Positions 16,231 through 25,584 are shown, counted from the first letter of the stretch. The stretch is 54,475 nucleotides of DNA from Pseudomonas aegrilactucae (GCF_019168305.1 NZ_JAHTBI010000088.1:1-54475); one strand, 5' to 3'. Notes: generated by a model from the letters alone, not told the origin. A program made the numbers and translations.

Positions 16231-16312
16231 CCCGGTATGCTCCGGGAGTTCGAGTCCGGCGGACTTTCCGCGGTGAGTCATGCACGCAAGACTCACGACG
16301 GGCCGTCCGCCG
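16231..16312. repeat. Nested inverted repeats in the lpd-sucC gap
   Basis: An outer pair CGGCGGAC (16257-16264) and GTCCGCCG (16305-16312) encloses an inner pair GTGAGTC (16273-16279) and GACTCAC (16290-16296). A smaller hairpin CCCGG-tatgct-CCGGG lies at 16231-16246. There is no T tract on either side, so this is not a plain intrinsic terminator. It may be an mRNA processing or stability element inside the suc operon. Confidence 0.6.
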
Positions 16313-16326
16313 TGGTTTCTTATTGT

Positions 16327-17763
16327 TTAACGCTTCTTGCGGTTGGCGACGTGGATGGCACCGCCATTCACTGCCAGCGCGGCTTCGTGCAGCGCTTCAG
16401 ACAGGGTCGGATGGGAGAAGACCATCATGCCCAGGTCTTCGGCGCTGGAGCCGAATTCCATTGCGATTGCACCCTGCTGCACCAGTTCGGCGGCGCTTGG
16501 GCCAATCACGTGTACACCCAGAACGCGGTCGGTCTTGGCATCGGCGATGACCTTGACGAAACCACCGGTGTCGTTGGCAGCCATCGCACGGCCGCTGGCC
16601 GCGAACGGGAAGGTGCCCACGTTAACCTCAACGCCTTCAGCCTTCAAGGCTTGCTCGGTTTTACCGACCCATGCCATCTCTGGGTGGGTGTAGATAACCG
16701 ACGGGATCAGGTCGTAGTTCATCTGGGCCTTGTGGCCCTTGATGCGCTCGACAACCATGATGCCCTCTTCCGAGGCCTTGTGCGCCAGCATCATGCCACG
16801 CACCACGTCACCGATGGCGTACACGCCCGGCACGCTGGTAGCGCAGTAGTCGTCAACGAACACAAAACCGCGCTCGTCGATGGTCACGCCGCTGTCGGCA
16901 GCCAGCAGATCAGTGGTCACCGGACGACGGCCGACCGCAACGATCAGCTTGTCGAAGGTGATTTTCTGTTCGCCGTTGGCGTCGGTGTAGGTCACTTCGA
17001 CTTCGTCGCCATTGACCTTGGAACCGGTCACGCGAGCGCCCAGCTTGATGTCCAGACCTTGCTTGGTCAGGGTTTTCAGGCCTTCTTTGGCAACCGCGGT
17101 GTCGGCAGCCATCAGGAAGGTGTCCAGGGCTTCCAGGACAGTCACCTGGGCACCCAGGCGCGACCATACCGAACCCAGCTCCAGGCCGATGACGCCGGCG
17201 CCGATGACGCCCAGACGCTTGGGCACGGTCTGGAATTCCAGGGCACCGGTGGAGTCGACGATGACGTTCTGGTCGACCGGAGCCGGTGGAATGTCGATCG
17301 GACGCGAACCGGAGGCCAGGATCACGTTCTCGGCTTCGATGATTTCGGTGGTGCCGTCAGCCTTGGTCACTTCGACTTTCTTGCCGGCCAGCAGTTTGCC
17401 GTGGCCCTGGATCGAGGTAACACCGTTGGCCTTGAACAGGGTGGCAACGCCGCCCGTCAGGTTCTTGACGATGCCGGCCTTGCGGCCAACCATCGCGGCA
17501 ACGTCCATCTTCACTTCGCCCGTGGAGATGCCGTGCAGGTTGAAGCTTTCTTTGGCTTCCTTGTACTTCCAGGAGCTGTCCAGCAGCGCCTTGGACGGAA
17601 TGCAACCCACGTTCAGGCAGGTACCGCCGAGGGCCAGTTTGCCTTCGCCGTCAACGTACTTCTCGATACAGGCAGTGCTCAGACCGAGCTGTGCGGCCTT
17701 GATGGCAGCCACATAGCCGCCAGGACCTGCACCAATCACTACCACGTCGAATTTCTGGGTCAT
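16327..17763 (-). CDS. lpd: Dihydrolipoyl dehydrogenase (E3 of 2-oxoglutarate dehydrogenase)
   Basis: This FAD enzyme reoxidises the lipoyl groups of the E2 component with NAD+. The 478 residues contain the FAD-binding GAGPGGYVAAIKAAQLG, the redox disulfide Cys49/Cys54 in GGTCLNVGCIPSK, the NAD-binding GAGVIGLELGSVW, and the C-terminal His-Glu pair in HPTLSEALHEA. Its place between sucB and sucC marks it as the E3 of the 2-oxoglutarate complex (LpdG type in Pseudomonas), as distinct from the branched-chain and pyruvate E3 forms. Confidence 0.97.
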   Translation of the reverse strand: MTQKFDVVVIGAGPGGYVAAIKAAQLGLSTACIEKYVDGEGKLALGGTCLNVGCIPSKALLDSSWKYKEAKESFNLHGISTGEVKMDVAAMVGRKAGIVKNLTGGVATLFKANGVTSIQGHGKLLAGKKVEVTKADGTTEIIEAENVILASGSRPIDIPPAPVDQNVIVDSTGALEFQTVPKRLGVIGAGVIGLELGSVWSRLGAQVTVLEALDTFLMAADTAVAKEGLKTLTKQGLDIKLGARVTGSKVNGDEVEVTYTDANGEQKITFDKLIVAVGRRPVTTDLLAADSGVTIDERGFVFVDDYCATSVPGVYAIGDVVRGMMLAHKASEEGIMVVERIKGHKAQMNYDLIPSVIYTHPEMAWVGKTEQALKAEGVEVNVGTFPFAASGRAMAANDTGGFVKVIADAKTDRVLGVHVIGPSAAELVQQGAIAMEFGSSAEDLGMMVFSHPTLSEALHEAALAVNGGAIHVANRKKR

Positions 17764-17850
17764 AAAAGATTCCTTTTAGCTTCAAGCCACACGCTGCACG
17801 CCGCGAGGCAACCGGCCCAAACCGGTCACCCGCAACCTGCAGCTGTCTAT

Positions 17851-19074
17851 TTAGATGTCCAGCAGCAGACGAGCCGGGTCTTCCAGCAGGTTCTTGATGG
17901 TCACCAGGAACGTCACGGCTTCTTTGCCATCGATCAGGCGGTGATCGTAGGACAGCGCCAGGTACATCATCGGACGGATCACGACCTGACCATTGATGGC
18001 CATTGGACGCTGGATGATGTTGTGCATGCCCAGGATCGCAGCCTGCGGCGGGTTGACGATCGGGGTCGACATCATCGAACCGAAGGTACCACCGTTGGTG
18101 ATGGTGAAGGTACCACCGGTCATTTCGTCGATCGACAGTTTGCCGTCGCGGGCTTTCTTGCCGAAGGTGGCGATGCCGCCTTCGATTTCAGCCAGGCTCA
18201 TCTGCTCGGCGTTGCGCAGAACCGGTACGACCAGGCCACGGTCGCTGGACACGGCAACACCGATGTCGGCGTAGCCGTGGTAGACGATGTCGCTGCCGTC
18301 GATCGACGCGTTGACGGCCGGGAAGCGTTTCAGCGCTTCGGTGGCGGCCTTGACGAAGAACGACATGAAGCCCAGGCGCACGCCGTTGTGGGACTTCTCG
18401 AACAGGTCCTTGTACTTCGAACGCAGGGCCATGACTTCGGTCATGTCGACTTCGTTGAAGGTGGTCAGCATGGCCATGTTCGACTGTGCTTCTACCAGGC
18501 GCTTGGCCACGGTAGCGCGCACGCGGGTCATCGGCACGCGCTTCTCGGTGCGATCGCCCGTGGCGACGACCGGGGCGGCAGCGGCAGCGGCAGCGGCCGG
18601 CTTGGCAGCAGCAGCGGCAGGCGCGGCCTTCTTGTTGGCGACGGCGGCAACGACGTCTTCCTTGGTGATGCGACCGCCTTTGCCGGTGCCTGCAACGCTG
18701 GCCAGGTCGATGGCGTTCTCTTCGGCCAGTTTGCGTGCGGCTGGCGCAGCAATCGGGTCGTCTTCACCGGCGTCGGCAGCGGCAGCGGCCTGGGCAGGTG
18801 CCCCAGCAGCGGCAGCCGGAGCAGCAGCGGCAGCAGCGCCTTCGTTGATCGAACCCAGCACTTCGTCAGACAGTACGGTCTCGCCTTCGCCCTTGACGAT
18901 GTCGCCCAGCACGCCGTCGGCGGTGGCCAGCACTTCCAGGACGACCTTGTCGGTCTCGATGTCGACGATCAGCTCGTCACGCTTGACGGCTTCGCCCGGC
19001 TTCTTGTGCCAGGTGGCAACGGTGCCATCGGCAACCGATTCCGGGAAAGTAGGGGCTTTGATCTCGATAGCCAT
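17851..19074 (-). CDS. sucB: Dihydrolipoyl succinyltransferase (E2 of 2-oxoglutarate dehydrogenase)
   Basis: The E2 core transfers the succinyl group from lipoamide to CoA. The 407 residues are: an N-terminal lipoyl domain with Lys43 in IETDKVVLEV; an Ala/Pro hinge; a peripheral-subunit-binding domain (ARKLAEENAIDLASVAGTGKGGRITKEDV); a second, very Ala-rich hinge; and the catalytic domain ending with the HxxxD motif in LSYDHRLIDGKEA. Only one lipoyl domain is present, as normal for SucB. It lies 42 bases after sucA. Confidence 0.98.
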   Translation of the reverse strand: MAIEIKAPTFPESVADGTVATWHKKPGEAVKRDELIVDIETDKVVLEVLATADGVLGDIVKGEGETVLSDEVLGSINEGAAAAAAPAAAAGAPAQAAAAADAGEDDPIAAPAARKLAEENAIDLASVAGTGKGGRITKEDVVAAVANKKAAPAAAAAKPAAAAAAAAPVVATGDRTEKRVPMTRVRATVAKRLVEAQSNMAMLTTFNEVDMTEVMALRSKYKDLFEKSHNGVRLGFMSFFVKAATEALKRFPAVNASIDGSDIVYHGYADIGVAVSSDRGLVVPVLRNAEQMSLAEIEGGIATFGKKARDGKLSIDEMTGGTFTITNGGTFGSMMSTPIVNPPQAAILGMHNIIQRPMAINGQVVIRPMMYLALSYDHRLIDGKEAVTFLVTIKNLLEDPARLLLDI

Positions 19075-19116
19075 TATCAGTGGTTCCTTAAATTCGGTTT
19101 CAAGTGCGCGATGGCA

Positions 19117-21948
19117 TTAAACGGTGAAGGCATCTTGCAGCAGTTTTTCCTGCTGCTCGGCGTGCATCGAAGCGTAACCACAGGCAGGTGCTGCCGAGGC
19201 GTCACGACCGGCGTACTCGAGGACCAGGTCCTTGTTGTGACGGCTCAGGATGCGACGCATGTGGTGTTGGCTGCTGTACCACGCGCCCTGGTTCATTGGC
19301 TCTTCCTGGCACCACACAACGTTTTTCAGGTTGGTGTAAGGCGCAAGGATTTCGACCAGGTCGTCTTCAGGGAACGGATACAGTTGCTCGATACGCACGA
19401 TGGCGATGTCTTCACGACCTTCGGCACGGCGTTTTTCCAGCAGATCGTAGTAGACCTTGCCGCTGCACAGAACCAGGCGTGTCACCTTGGCCGGATCGAG
19501 GCTGTCGATTTCCGGGATGACGGTCTGGAACGAGCCTTCGGCCAGTTCTTCCAAGGTCGAGATGGCCAGCTTGTGGCGCAGCAGCGACTTGGGCGTGAGT
19601 ACGATCAGCGGCTTACGCAGCGGACGAATGACCTGACGACGCAGCAGGTGGTAGATCTGAGCCGGGGTGGTCGGCACGCAGACCTGAACGTTGTGCTCGG
19701 CACACAGTTGCAGGTAACGCTCCAGACGCGCCGAGGAGTGCTCAGGGCCCTGCCCTTCATAACCGTGCGGCAGCAGCATGGTCAGACCGCACAGACGGCC
19801 CCACTTGTGCTCGCCACTGGTGATGAACTGGTCGACAACCACCTGCGCACCGTTGGCGAAGTCACCGAACTGGGCTTCCCAGATCACCAGCGCGTTAGGC
19901 TGGGTGGTCGAGTAGCCGTATTCGAAGGCCAGTACCGCTTCTTCGGACAGGAACGAATCGTACAGGTCGAAACGTGGCTGGCCCTTGTAGAGGTTCTGCA
20001 ACGGGATGTAGGTGCTGGCGTCTTTCTGGTTGTGCAACACCGCGTGGCGGTGCGAGAAGGTGCCACGACCGATGTCCTGACCCGTCATGCGGATCGGGTG
20101 ACCTTCGAAGGCCAGGGTGGCGTACGCCATGGTTTCGGCGTAACCCCAGTTGATCGGCAAGCCACCGGCCTGCATCTTCTGGCGATCTTCGTAGATCTTC
20201 GAGACCTGACGCTGAACCACGAAGCCTTCTGGCAATTCCAGCAGCTTGGCCGACAGCTCTTGCAGGGTCTTGAGGTCGAAGCGGGTGTCGTGACGCGCGG
20301 TCCAGGCGTGGCCCAGGTACGGACGCCAGTCGACGAACAGTTCCTTGTTCGGCTCCTTGACCAGGCTTTTCACTACATGCAGGCCGTTGTCCAGCGCGTT
20401 GCGGTACTCGTCGATCTTGGCCTGCACACGCTCGGCGTCCAGACGACCGGCCTGGATCAGGCTGTCGGCGTACAGTTCGCGAGTGGTGCGCTGCTTGGTG
20501 ATCTGCTGGTACATCAGCGGCTGGGTGCCGTTCGGCTCGTCGGCCTCGTTGTGGCCGCGACGACGGTAGCAGACCAGGTCGATGACCACGTCACGCTTGA
20601 ACTGCATGCGGTAGTCGACCGCCAGCTGGGTCACGAACAGCACCGCTTCCGGGTCATCACCGTTGACGTGCAGGATCGGCGCCTGAATCATCTTGGCGAC
20701 GTCGGTGCAGTACTCGGTGGAACGCGAGTCCAGCGGGTTGCTGATGGTGAAACCAACCTGGTTGTTGATCACGATGTGCACGGTACCGCCGGTCTTGAAA
20801 CCGCGGGTCTGCGACATCTGGAAGGTTTCCATGACCACGCCCTGGCCGGCGAATGCAGCATCACCGTGCAGCGAGATCGGCAGAACCTTGTCACCCACGC
20901 TGTCGTTGCGACGGTCCTGACGGGCGCGTACCGAGCCTTCGACCACTGGCGAAACGATTTCCAGGTGAGACGGGTTGAACGCCATGGCCAGGTGAACTTC
21001 ACCGCCTGCGGTCATCACGTTGGACGAGAAGCCCTGGTGGTATTTGACGTCACCGGAACCGAGCTCGACCTTCTTCTTGCCTTCGAACTCGTCGAACAGC
21101 TCGCGCGGGTTCTTGCCGAAGGTGTTGACCAGCACGTTGAGGCGACCACGGTGAGCCATGCCGATGACCACTTCCTTGGTACCGTAGGAACCGGAACGCT
21201 GGATCAGCTCGTCGAGCATCGGAATCAGGCTTTCGCCGCCTTCCAGGCCGAAACGCTTGGTGCCCGGGTATTTGGTACCCAGGTACTTCTCCAGACCTTC
21301 GGCCGCAGTGATGCGCTCGAGCAGGTGGCTCTGGATATCGGCGGAGAACGCTGGACGCCCACGCACGCTCTCAAGACGCTGCTGGAACCAGCTGCGCTGC
21401 TCGGAGTCGACGATGTGGGTGAACTCGGCGCCAATGGTGCGGCAATATGTCTGCTGCAAAGCGTCGAAGATTTCGCGTAGGCTCGCTTCCTCTTTGCCGA
21501 TGAACAGGTCGCCGGCACGGAAGGTCGTATCAAGATCGGCATTGGTCAAGCCGTAATGATTGATCGACAGGTCTACTGGCGCAGGGCGCTGCCACAACCC
21601 CAGGGGGTCGAGCTTCGCGGCTTGGTGGCCGCGCATACGGTAGGCCTGGATCAGTCGCAGCACTTCAACCTGCTTCTTCTCGTGCTCACTGCTCACGCTA
21701 CCGGCGGAAACCGGTTGGGCGCGGCGCTGGTTCTTTGCCAGCAATACGAAATGGTCGCGGATCGTCGAGTGCGATACATCGGTGGCAGTGCTGCCTTCGG
21801 CGGGCAACTTCTGAAAGTAAGTGCGCCACTCTTCTGGCACAGCGTTAGGGTCGTGCAGGTAGAGCTCATAGAGCTCTTCCACATAGGCAGCGTTACCACC
21901 GGAAAGGTGGGCGCTGTTCCACATGCGCTGCATCACGCTTTCTTGCAT
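19117..21948 (-). CDS. sucA: 2-oxoglutarate dehydrogenase E1 component
   Basis: This thiamine-diphosphate enzyme decarboxylates 2-oxoglutarate and succinylates E2. The 943 residues start MQESVMQRMWNSAHLSGGNAAYVEELYELYL, the N-terminal segment that anchors E1 to the complex. Cofactor regions are visible: GMAHRGRLNVLVN, HGDAAFAGQGVVMETFQMS, INNQVGFTISNP and EAQFGDFANGAQVV. Length and start are as expected. A 245-base structured gap separates it from sdhB upstream. Confidence 0.98.
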   Translation of the reverse strand: MQESVMQRMWNSAHLSGGNAAYVEELYELYLHDPNAVPEEWRTYFQKLPAEGSTATDVSHSTIRDHFVLLAKNQRRAQPVSAGSVSSEHEKKQVEVLRLIQAYRMRGHQAAKLDPLGLWQRPAPVDLSINHYGLTNADLDTTFRAGDLFIGKEEASLREIFDALQQTYCRTIGAEFTHIVDSEQRSWFQQRLESVRGRPAFSADIQSHLLERITAAEGLEKYLGTKYPGTKRFGLEGGESLIPMLDELIQRSGSYGTKEVVIGMAHRGRLNVLVNTFGKNPRELFDEFEGKKKVELGSGDVKYHQGFSSNVMTAGGEVHLAMAFNPSHLEIVSPVVEGSVRARQDRRNDSVGDKVLPISLHGDAAFAGQGVVMETFQMSQTRGFKTGGTVHIVINNQVGFTISNPLDSRSTEYCTDVAKMIQAPILHVNGDDPEAVLFVTQLAVDYRMQFKRDVVIDLVCYRRRGHNEADEPNGTQPLMYQQITKQRTTRELYADSLIQAGRLDAERVQAKIDEYRNALDNGLHVVKSLVKEPNKELFVDWRPYLGHAWTARHDTRFDLKTLQELSAKLLELPEGFVVQRQVSKIYEDRQKMQAGGLPINWGYAETMAYATLAFEGHPIRMTGQDIGRGTFSHRHAVLHNQKDASTYIPLQNLYKGQPRFDLYDSFLSEEAVLAFEYGYSTTQPNALVIWEAQFGDFANGAQVVVDQFITSGEHKWGRLCGLTMLLPHGYEGQGPEHSSARLERYLQLCAEHNVQVCVPTTPAQIYHLLRRQVIRPLRKPLIVLTPKSLLRHKLAISTLEELAEGSFQTVIPEIDSLDPAKVTRLVLCSGKVYYDLLEKRRAEGREDIAIVRIEQLYPFPEDDLVEILAPYTNLKNVVWCQEEPMNQGAWYSSQHHMRRILSRHNKDLVLEYAGRDASAAPACGYASMHAEQQEKLLQDAFTV

Positions 21949-22100
21949 GCTTGGTCACCCTCGGTTAGGGGCCTCGATCGGCAAGAACCACAGCAAGCTG
22001 AGTTGAGTCCGTGTGCAGCGACTGAACCAAGCCACCGAGAGTTCCGCAGATTTACCGGGTACCAGCCCGGACGCCCCTGCTGGTCTCATATCTTCATAGG

Positions 22101-22190
22101 TAAAAGTGTCGGCTTTTGACCGTCACTCAAGTTGCACCTCGGTACGGGCAAGTGCCCGCACCTCGGTGTACTACGGGTACAACACTTTTA
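22101..22190 (-). ncRNA. Candidate structured RNA element between sdhB and sucA
   Basis: A perfect 9-base inverted repeat, TAAAAGTGT (22101-22109) and ACACTTTTA (22182-22190), closes a region that contains a 6-base hairpin CGGGCA-ag-TGCCCG (22145-22158). That hairpin is flanked by two direct copies of GCACCTCGGT (22134-22143 and 22158-22167). It starts directly after the sdhB stop. It could be a processing site, an attenuator before sucABCD or a small RNA. Nothing in 21949-22100 looks coding. Confidence 0.4.
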
Positions 22191-22193
22191 GAA

Positions 22194-22898
22194 TCAGGTG
22201 CCGCTTTGCAGCAGCATGTTACGTACGTGGCCGATTGCCTTGGTCGGGTTCAGACCTTTGGGGCAAACGTTGACGCAGTTCATGATCCCGCGGCAGCGGA
22301 ATACGCTGAACGGGTCATCCAGGGACGCCAGGCGCTCCTGAGTCTTGGTGTCACGGCTATCGGCCAGGAAACGATAAGCTTGAAGCAGTGCGGCCGGGCC
22401 CAGGAACTTGTCCGGGTTCCACCAGAACGAAGGGCAGGAAGTCGAGCAGCAGGCGCACAGGATGCACTCGTACAGACCGTCCAGCTTCTCGCGCTCTTCA
22501 GGCGACTGCAGACGCTCGATGGCCGGAGCCGGCGTGTCGTTCTGCAGGAATGGCTTCACCTTCTCGTACTGCTTGTAGAAGATGCTCATATCGACGACCA
22601 GGTCACGGATCACCGGCAGGCCAGGCAACGGACGCACGACCAGCTTGTTCTTCTTCACCACCGCCGACAGCGGAGTGATGCAGGCCAGGCCGTTCTTGCC
22701 ATTGATGTTCATGCCATCGGAACCGCACACGCCTTCGCGGCACGAACGACGATAGGAGAAGCCTTCGTCCTGTTCCTTGATCAGTGCCAGCACATCCAGA
22801 ACCATCAGGTCCTTGCCGCCGGTATCGACGTCGAACACCTGAGTCTTAGGTGCCGAGTCGGTGTCGGGGTTGTAACGATAAACTTCGACTTTCAACAT
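22194..22898 (-). CDS. sdhB: Succinate dehydrogenase iron-sulfur subunit
   Basis: SdhB carries electrons from the flavin of SdhA to ubiquinone through three Fe-S clusters. The 234 residues contain the [2Fe-2S] ligands SCREGVCGSDG with a later Cys in GLAC, the [4Fe-4S] motif CILCACCSTSC, and the [3Fe-4S]/[4Fe-4S] ligands in CRGIMNCVNVCPKG. I start at the ATG at 22898 (MLKVEVYRYNPD), the conserved family start; the GTG at 22907 sits inside the AGGGTGG ribosome binding site. Confidence 0.98.
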   Translation of the reverse strand: MLKVEVYRYNPDTDSAPKTQVFDVDTGGKDLMVLDVLALIKEQDEGFSYRRSCREGVCGSDGMNINGKNGLACITPLSAVVKKNKLVVRPLPGLPVIRDLVVDMSIFYKQYEKVKPFLQNDTPAPAIERLQSPEEREKLDGLYECILCACCSTSCPSFWWNPDKFLGPAALLQAYRFLADSRDTKTQERLASLDDPFSVFRCRGIMNCVNVCPKGLNPTKAIGHVRNMLLQSGT

Positions 22899-22909
22899 AG
22901 TGGCCACCC

Positions 22910-24682
22910 TTAGTAAGTCCGGACTTTAGGCTCGAACGTCGGTACGGTTTTCGGCGCGAAGTTGACTGCACGCTTGGTAACCCGCTTCTCACCCGGGAAG
23001 TACAGGGTGTGGCACAGCCAGTTTTCGTCGTCACGGTCTTCGAAGTCTTCACGGGCGTGGGCACCGCGGGACTCTTTGCGCACTTCTGCAGCGATTGCAG
23101 TGGCTTCAGCGACTTCCAGCAGGTTCTGCAGCTCCAGCGCTTCGATACGCGCGGTGTTGAAGGCCTGGGACTTATCGTTGATCTTGACGTTGGCGATACG
23201 CTCGCGCAGGCCAGCCAGCTGTTCGATACCCTTCTGCATGTATTCGCCGGTACGGAACACACCGAAATAGTTCTGCATGCAGCTTTGCAGCTCGCGACGC
23301 AGGGTTGCCACGTCTTCGCCGTCGGTACGCTCGTTGAGCTTGTTCAGACGGTTCAGCGCGACGTCGACGTCGGTGTCGCTGGCGTCGCGGTATTCGATAC
23401 CGTCGCTCAGGGCTTTTTCCAGGTGCAGGCCGGCCGCACGGCCGAATACCACCAGGTCGAGCAGCGAGTTGCCACCCAGGCGGTTGGCACCGTGAACCGA
23501 TACGCACGCCACTTCACCGACCGCGAACAGCCCGTCGATGATGGTGTCGACGCCGTCGGCGTTCTGGGTAATGGCCTGGCCATGAATGTTGGTGGCAACG
23601 CCGCCCATCATGTAGTGGCAGGTTGGAACTACTGGTACTGGTGCAACGACCGGATCGACGTGAGCGAAGGTCTTGGACAGTTCACAGATGCCTGGCAGGC
23701 GGCTGTGCAGTACGTCTTCGCCCAGGTGGTCGAGCTTGAGCATCACGTGGTCGCCATTCGGCCCACAGCCGTTACCGGCAATGATTTCCTTGACCATCGA
23801 GCGGGCCACAACGTCGCGACCGGCGAGGTCTTTGGCGTTTGGCGCGTAGCGCTCCATGAAACGCTCGCCGTGCTTGTTGATCAGGTAACCACCTTCACCA
23901 CGGCAGCCTTCGGTAACCAGTACACCTGCGCCGGCGATGCCGGTCGGGTGGAACTGCCACATCTCGATGTCCTGCACCGGCACGCCGGCACGCAGGGCCA
24001 TGCCGATACCGTCGCCGGTATTGATCAGGGCGTTGGTGGTGGAGGCGTAGATACGCCCGGCACCGCCGGTGGCCAGTACGGTGGCCTTGGCACGGATGTA
24101 GACGGTTTCGCCGGTTTCGATGCAGATCGCGATCACACCGACGAACGCGCCGTCCTGGTTCTTGACCAGGTCGACCGCGTACCACTCGTTGAGGAAGGTG
24201 GTGCCGGCTTTCAGGTTGCCCTGATACAGGGTGTGCAGCAGCGCGTGACCGGTACGGTCGGAAGCGGCGCAGGTACGGGCGGCCTGGCCACCTTTACCGT
24301 AGTCCTTGGACTGGCCACCGAACGGACGCTGGTAGATACGGCCGGTTTCGGTACGCGAGAACGGCAGACCCATGTGGTCCAGTTCGAAGACCGCAGCCGG
24401 GCCTTCCTGACACATGTACTCGATAGCGTCCTGGTCACCGATATAGTCGGAACCCTTGACGGTATCGTACATGTGCCAGCGCCAGTCATCGTTCGGGTCG
24501 GCCGAGGCGATGGCGCAGGTGATGCCACCCTGGGCCGATACAGTGTGCGAACGGGTCGGGAAGACCTTGGTGATCACAGCGGTCTTGTGGCCGCCTTGAG
24601 CCAGCTGCAGCGCTGCGCGCATGCCGGCACCGCCACCGCCAATGATGATGGCGTCGAAGGAAATCGTTGGAATGTTAGCCAT
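22910..24682 (-). CDS. sdhA: Succinate dehydrogenase flavoprotein subunit
   Basis: SdhA oxidises succinate to fumarate with covalently bound FAD. The 590 residues have the dinucleotide fold GGGGAGMRAALQLAQGG, the flavinylation His46 in RSHTVSAQGG, the catalytic region with PTCHYMMGGVATN and the C-terminal segment of the family with WLCHTLYFP. It starts 3 bases after the sdhD stop and ends 11 bases before sdhB, so translation is probably coupled. Confidence 0.98.
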   Translation of the reverse strand: MANIPTISFDAIIIGGGGAGMRAALQLAQGGHKTAVITKVFPTRSHTVSAQGGITCAIASADPNDDWRWHMYDTVKGSDYIGDQDAIEYMCQEGPAAVFELDHMGLPFSRTETGRIYQRPFGGQSKDYGKGGQAARTCAASDRTGHALLHTLYQGNLKAGTTFLNEWYAVDLVKNQDGAFVGVIAICIETGETVYIRAKATVLATGGAGRIYASTTNALINTGDGIGMALRAGVPVQDIEMWQFHPTGIAGAGVLVTEGCRGEGGYLINKHGERFMERYAPNAKDLAGRDVVARSMVKEIIAGNGCGPNGDHVMLKLDHLGEDVLHSRLPGICELSKTFAHVDPVVAPVPVVPTCHYMMGGVATNIHGQAITQNADGVDTIIDGLFAVGEVACVSVHGANRLGGNSLLDLVVFGRAAGLHLEKALSDGIEYRDASDTDVDVALNRLNKLNERTDGEDVATLRRELQSCMQNYFGVFRTGEYMQKGIEQLAGLRERIANVKINDKSQAFNTARIEALELQNLLEVAEATAIAAEVRKESRGAHAREDFEDRDDENWLCHTLYFPGEKRVTKRAVNFAPKTVPTFEPKVRTY

Positions 24683-24685
24683 GAA

Positions 24686-25054
24686 TCAGATACCCCAGAG
24701 AATCTGCACACCCCAGACGAAGTAAGCGAACATCGCGACGCCGCATACCGCCTGGAACAGGAAACGAACTGCAGTCGCCGACTTGCCCAGCGCCATCGGC
24801 GTCAGGTAGTCGGTGGCAATGGTCCACATGCCGACCCAGGCGTGAGCGCCCAGGGCAACGAGGGCCAGCAGACTGAAGATCCGCATCGCGTTGTGGGAGA
24901 ACAGAGCGTGCCACTGGACATAATCGATGCCAGGGTGCGCCACCAGATAGCCGATCAGGAAGATGAAGTAAGCCGCGAGAACGACCGCAGATACGCGCTG
25001 CGCCATCCAGTCATAGAGGCCCGAACGCGACAGGTTCGTGACATTAGTTACCAT
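24686..25054 (-). CDS. sdhD: Succinate dehydrogenase membrane anchor SdhD
   Basis: SdhD is one of the two membrane subunits that bind haem b and ubiquinone. The 122 residues form three hydrophobic helices; the conserved segment GLYDWMAQRVSAVVL at the start of helix 1 and HAWVGMWTIATDYL in helix 2, with the haem-ligand His region, identify it. The ATG at 25054 has a GGGAG site and overlaps the last codons of sdhC. Confidence 0.96.
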   Translation of the reverse strand: MVTNVTNLSRSGLYDWMAQRVSAVVLAAYFIFLIGYLVAHPGIDYVQWHALFSHNAMRIFSLLALVALGAHAWVGMWTIATDYLTPMALGKSATAVRFLFQAVCGVAMFAYFVWGVQILWGI

Positions 25055-25434
25055 ATCCAAACTCCCGCCAGAACGATCACCACCACGGAAATGGCGATAA
25101 CGATTTTCGAGCCCAGTTTTCCGCCTTCCAGCGTCTCACCGATGCCCATGTCCATGATCAGATGGCGCACACCGGCAACCAGGTGATACAGCAAGGCGGA
25201 CAGAAGGCCCCACGCCACGAATTTGGCCAGCGGACTGGTCAGGCATGCCTTCACCTCGGCGAAACCTTCCTCGGAGCTCAGGGATTGGCTCAATGCGTAC
25301 AGCATGATGCCCAGGCCCAGAAAGAGGATGATGCCGGAAACACGGTGAAGAAATGACGTAACGCCGGTAATGGGGAGTTTGATGGTCCTTAGGTCTAGGT
25401 TTACAGGTCGTTGGCTTTTCACGGCTTTTTTCAC
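25048..25434 (-). CDS. sdhC: Succinate dehydrogenase cytochrome b556 subunit SdhC
   Basis: SdhC is the larger membrane anchor, with the quinone-site segment VTSFLHRVSGIILFLGLGIML and the haem-ligand helix LLYHLVAGVRHLIMDMG. The 128 residues cover three membrane helices. The start is a GTG at 25434 (MKKAVKSQRPVNLDL); MKSQRPVNLDL-like later starts would also be possible but no ATG is available. It is the first gene of the sdh-suc cluster, with a promoter about 115 bases upstream. Confidence 0.95.
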   Translation of the reverse strand: MKKAVKSQRPVNLDLRTIKLPITGVTSFLHRVSGIILFLGLGIMLYALSQSLSSEEGFAEVKACLTSPLAKFVAWGLLSALLYHLVAGVRHLIMDMGIGETLEGGKLGSKIVIAISVVVIVLAGVWIW

Positions 25435-25555
25435 ACTGAAGAGCCCCTAGCAAGCAGGGCAAAGTTGTTGGTAAGTGTACTGGTCAGGTACCCACCACCC
25501 AGGGAGTGACGACCCCAGAAAAGCGGGCTTGAGAGCCCCTGGCGGTCGGGTGCCG

Positions 25556-25584
25556 AGTATAGACAGTTAGGCTACTAATGACAA
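25556..25584 (-). promoter_or_regulatory. Sigma-70 promoter of the sdh operon
   Basis: On the minus strand TTGTCA (25584-25579), then 17 bases, then TATACT (25561-25556). Transcription would begin near 25549 and give a leader of about 115 bases before sdhC. The leader 25435-25548 shows no feature I can name. Confidence 0.75.

Noticed and set aside
18528..18860. Ala-codon-rich tract that looks like a tandem repeat
   Set aside because: It codes for the flexible Ala/Pro hinges of SucB, so the repetition comes from protein composition.
16237..21480. A 1747-codon open frame on the plus strand opposite lpd, sucB and sucA
   Set aside because: lpd, sucB and sucA happen to share the same codon phase, and the open frame is exactly codon-aligned with them on the opposite strand. 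Stops could arise there only from TTA, CTA or TCA codons, which these highly expressed genes avoid. No start signal or protein-like features are seen.
23009..25186. A 725-codon plus-strand open frame opposite sdhA and sdhD/sdhC
   Set aside because: It is codon-aligned with sdhA and explained by the same codon bias; the sense genes have unmistakable motifs.
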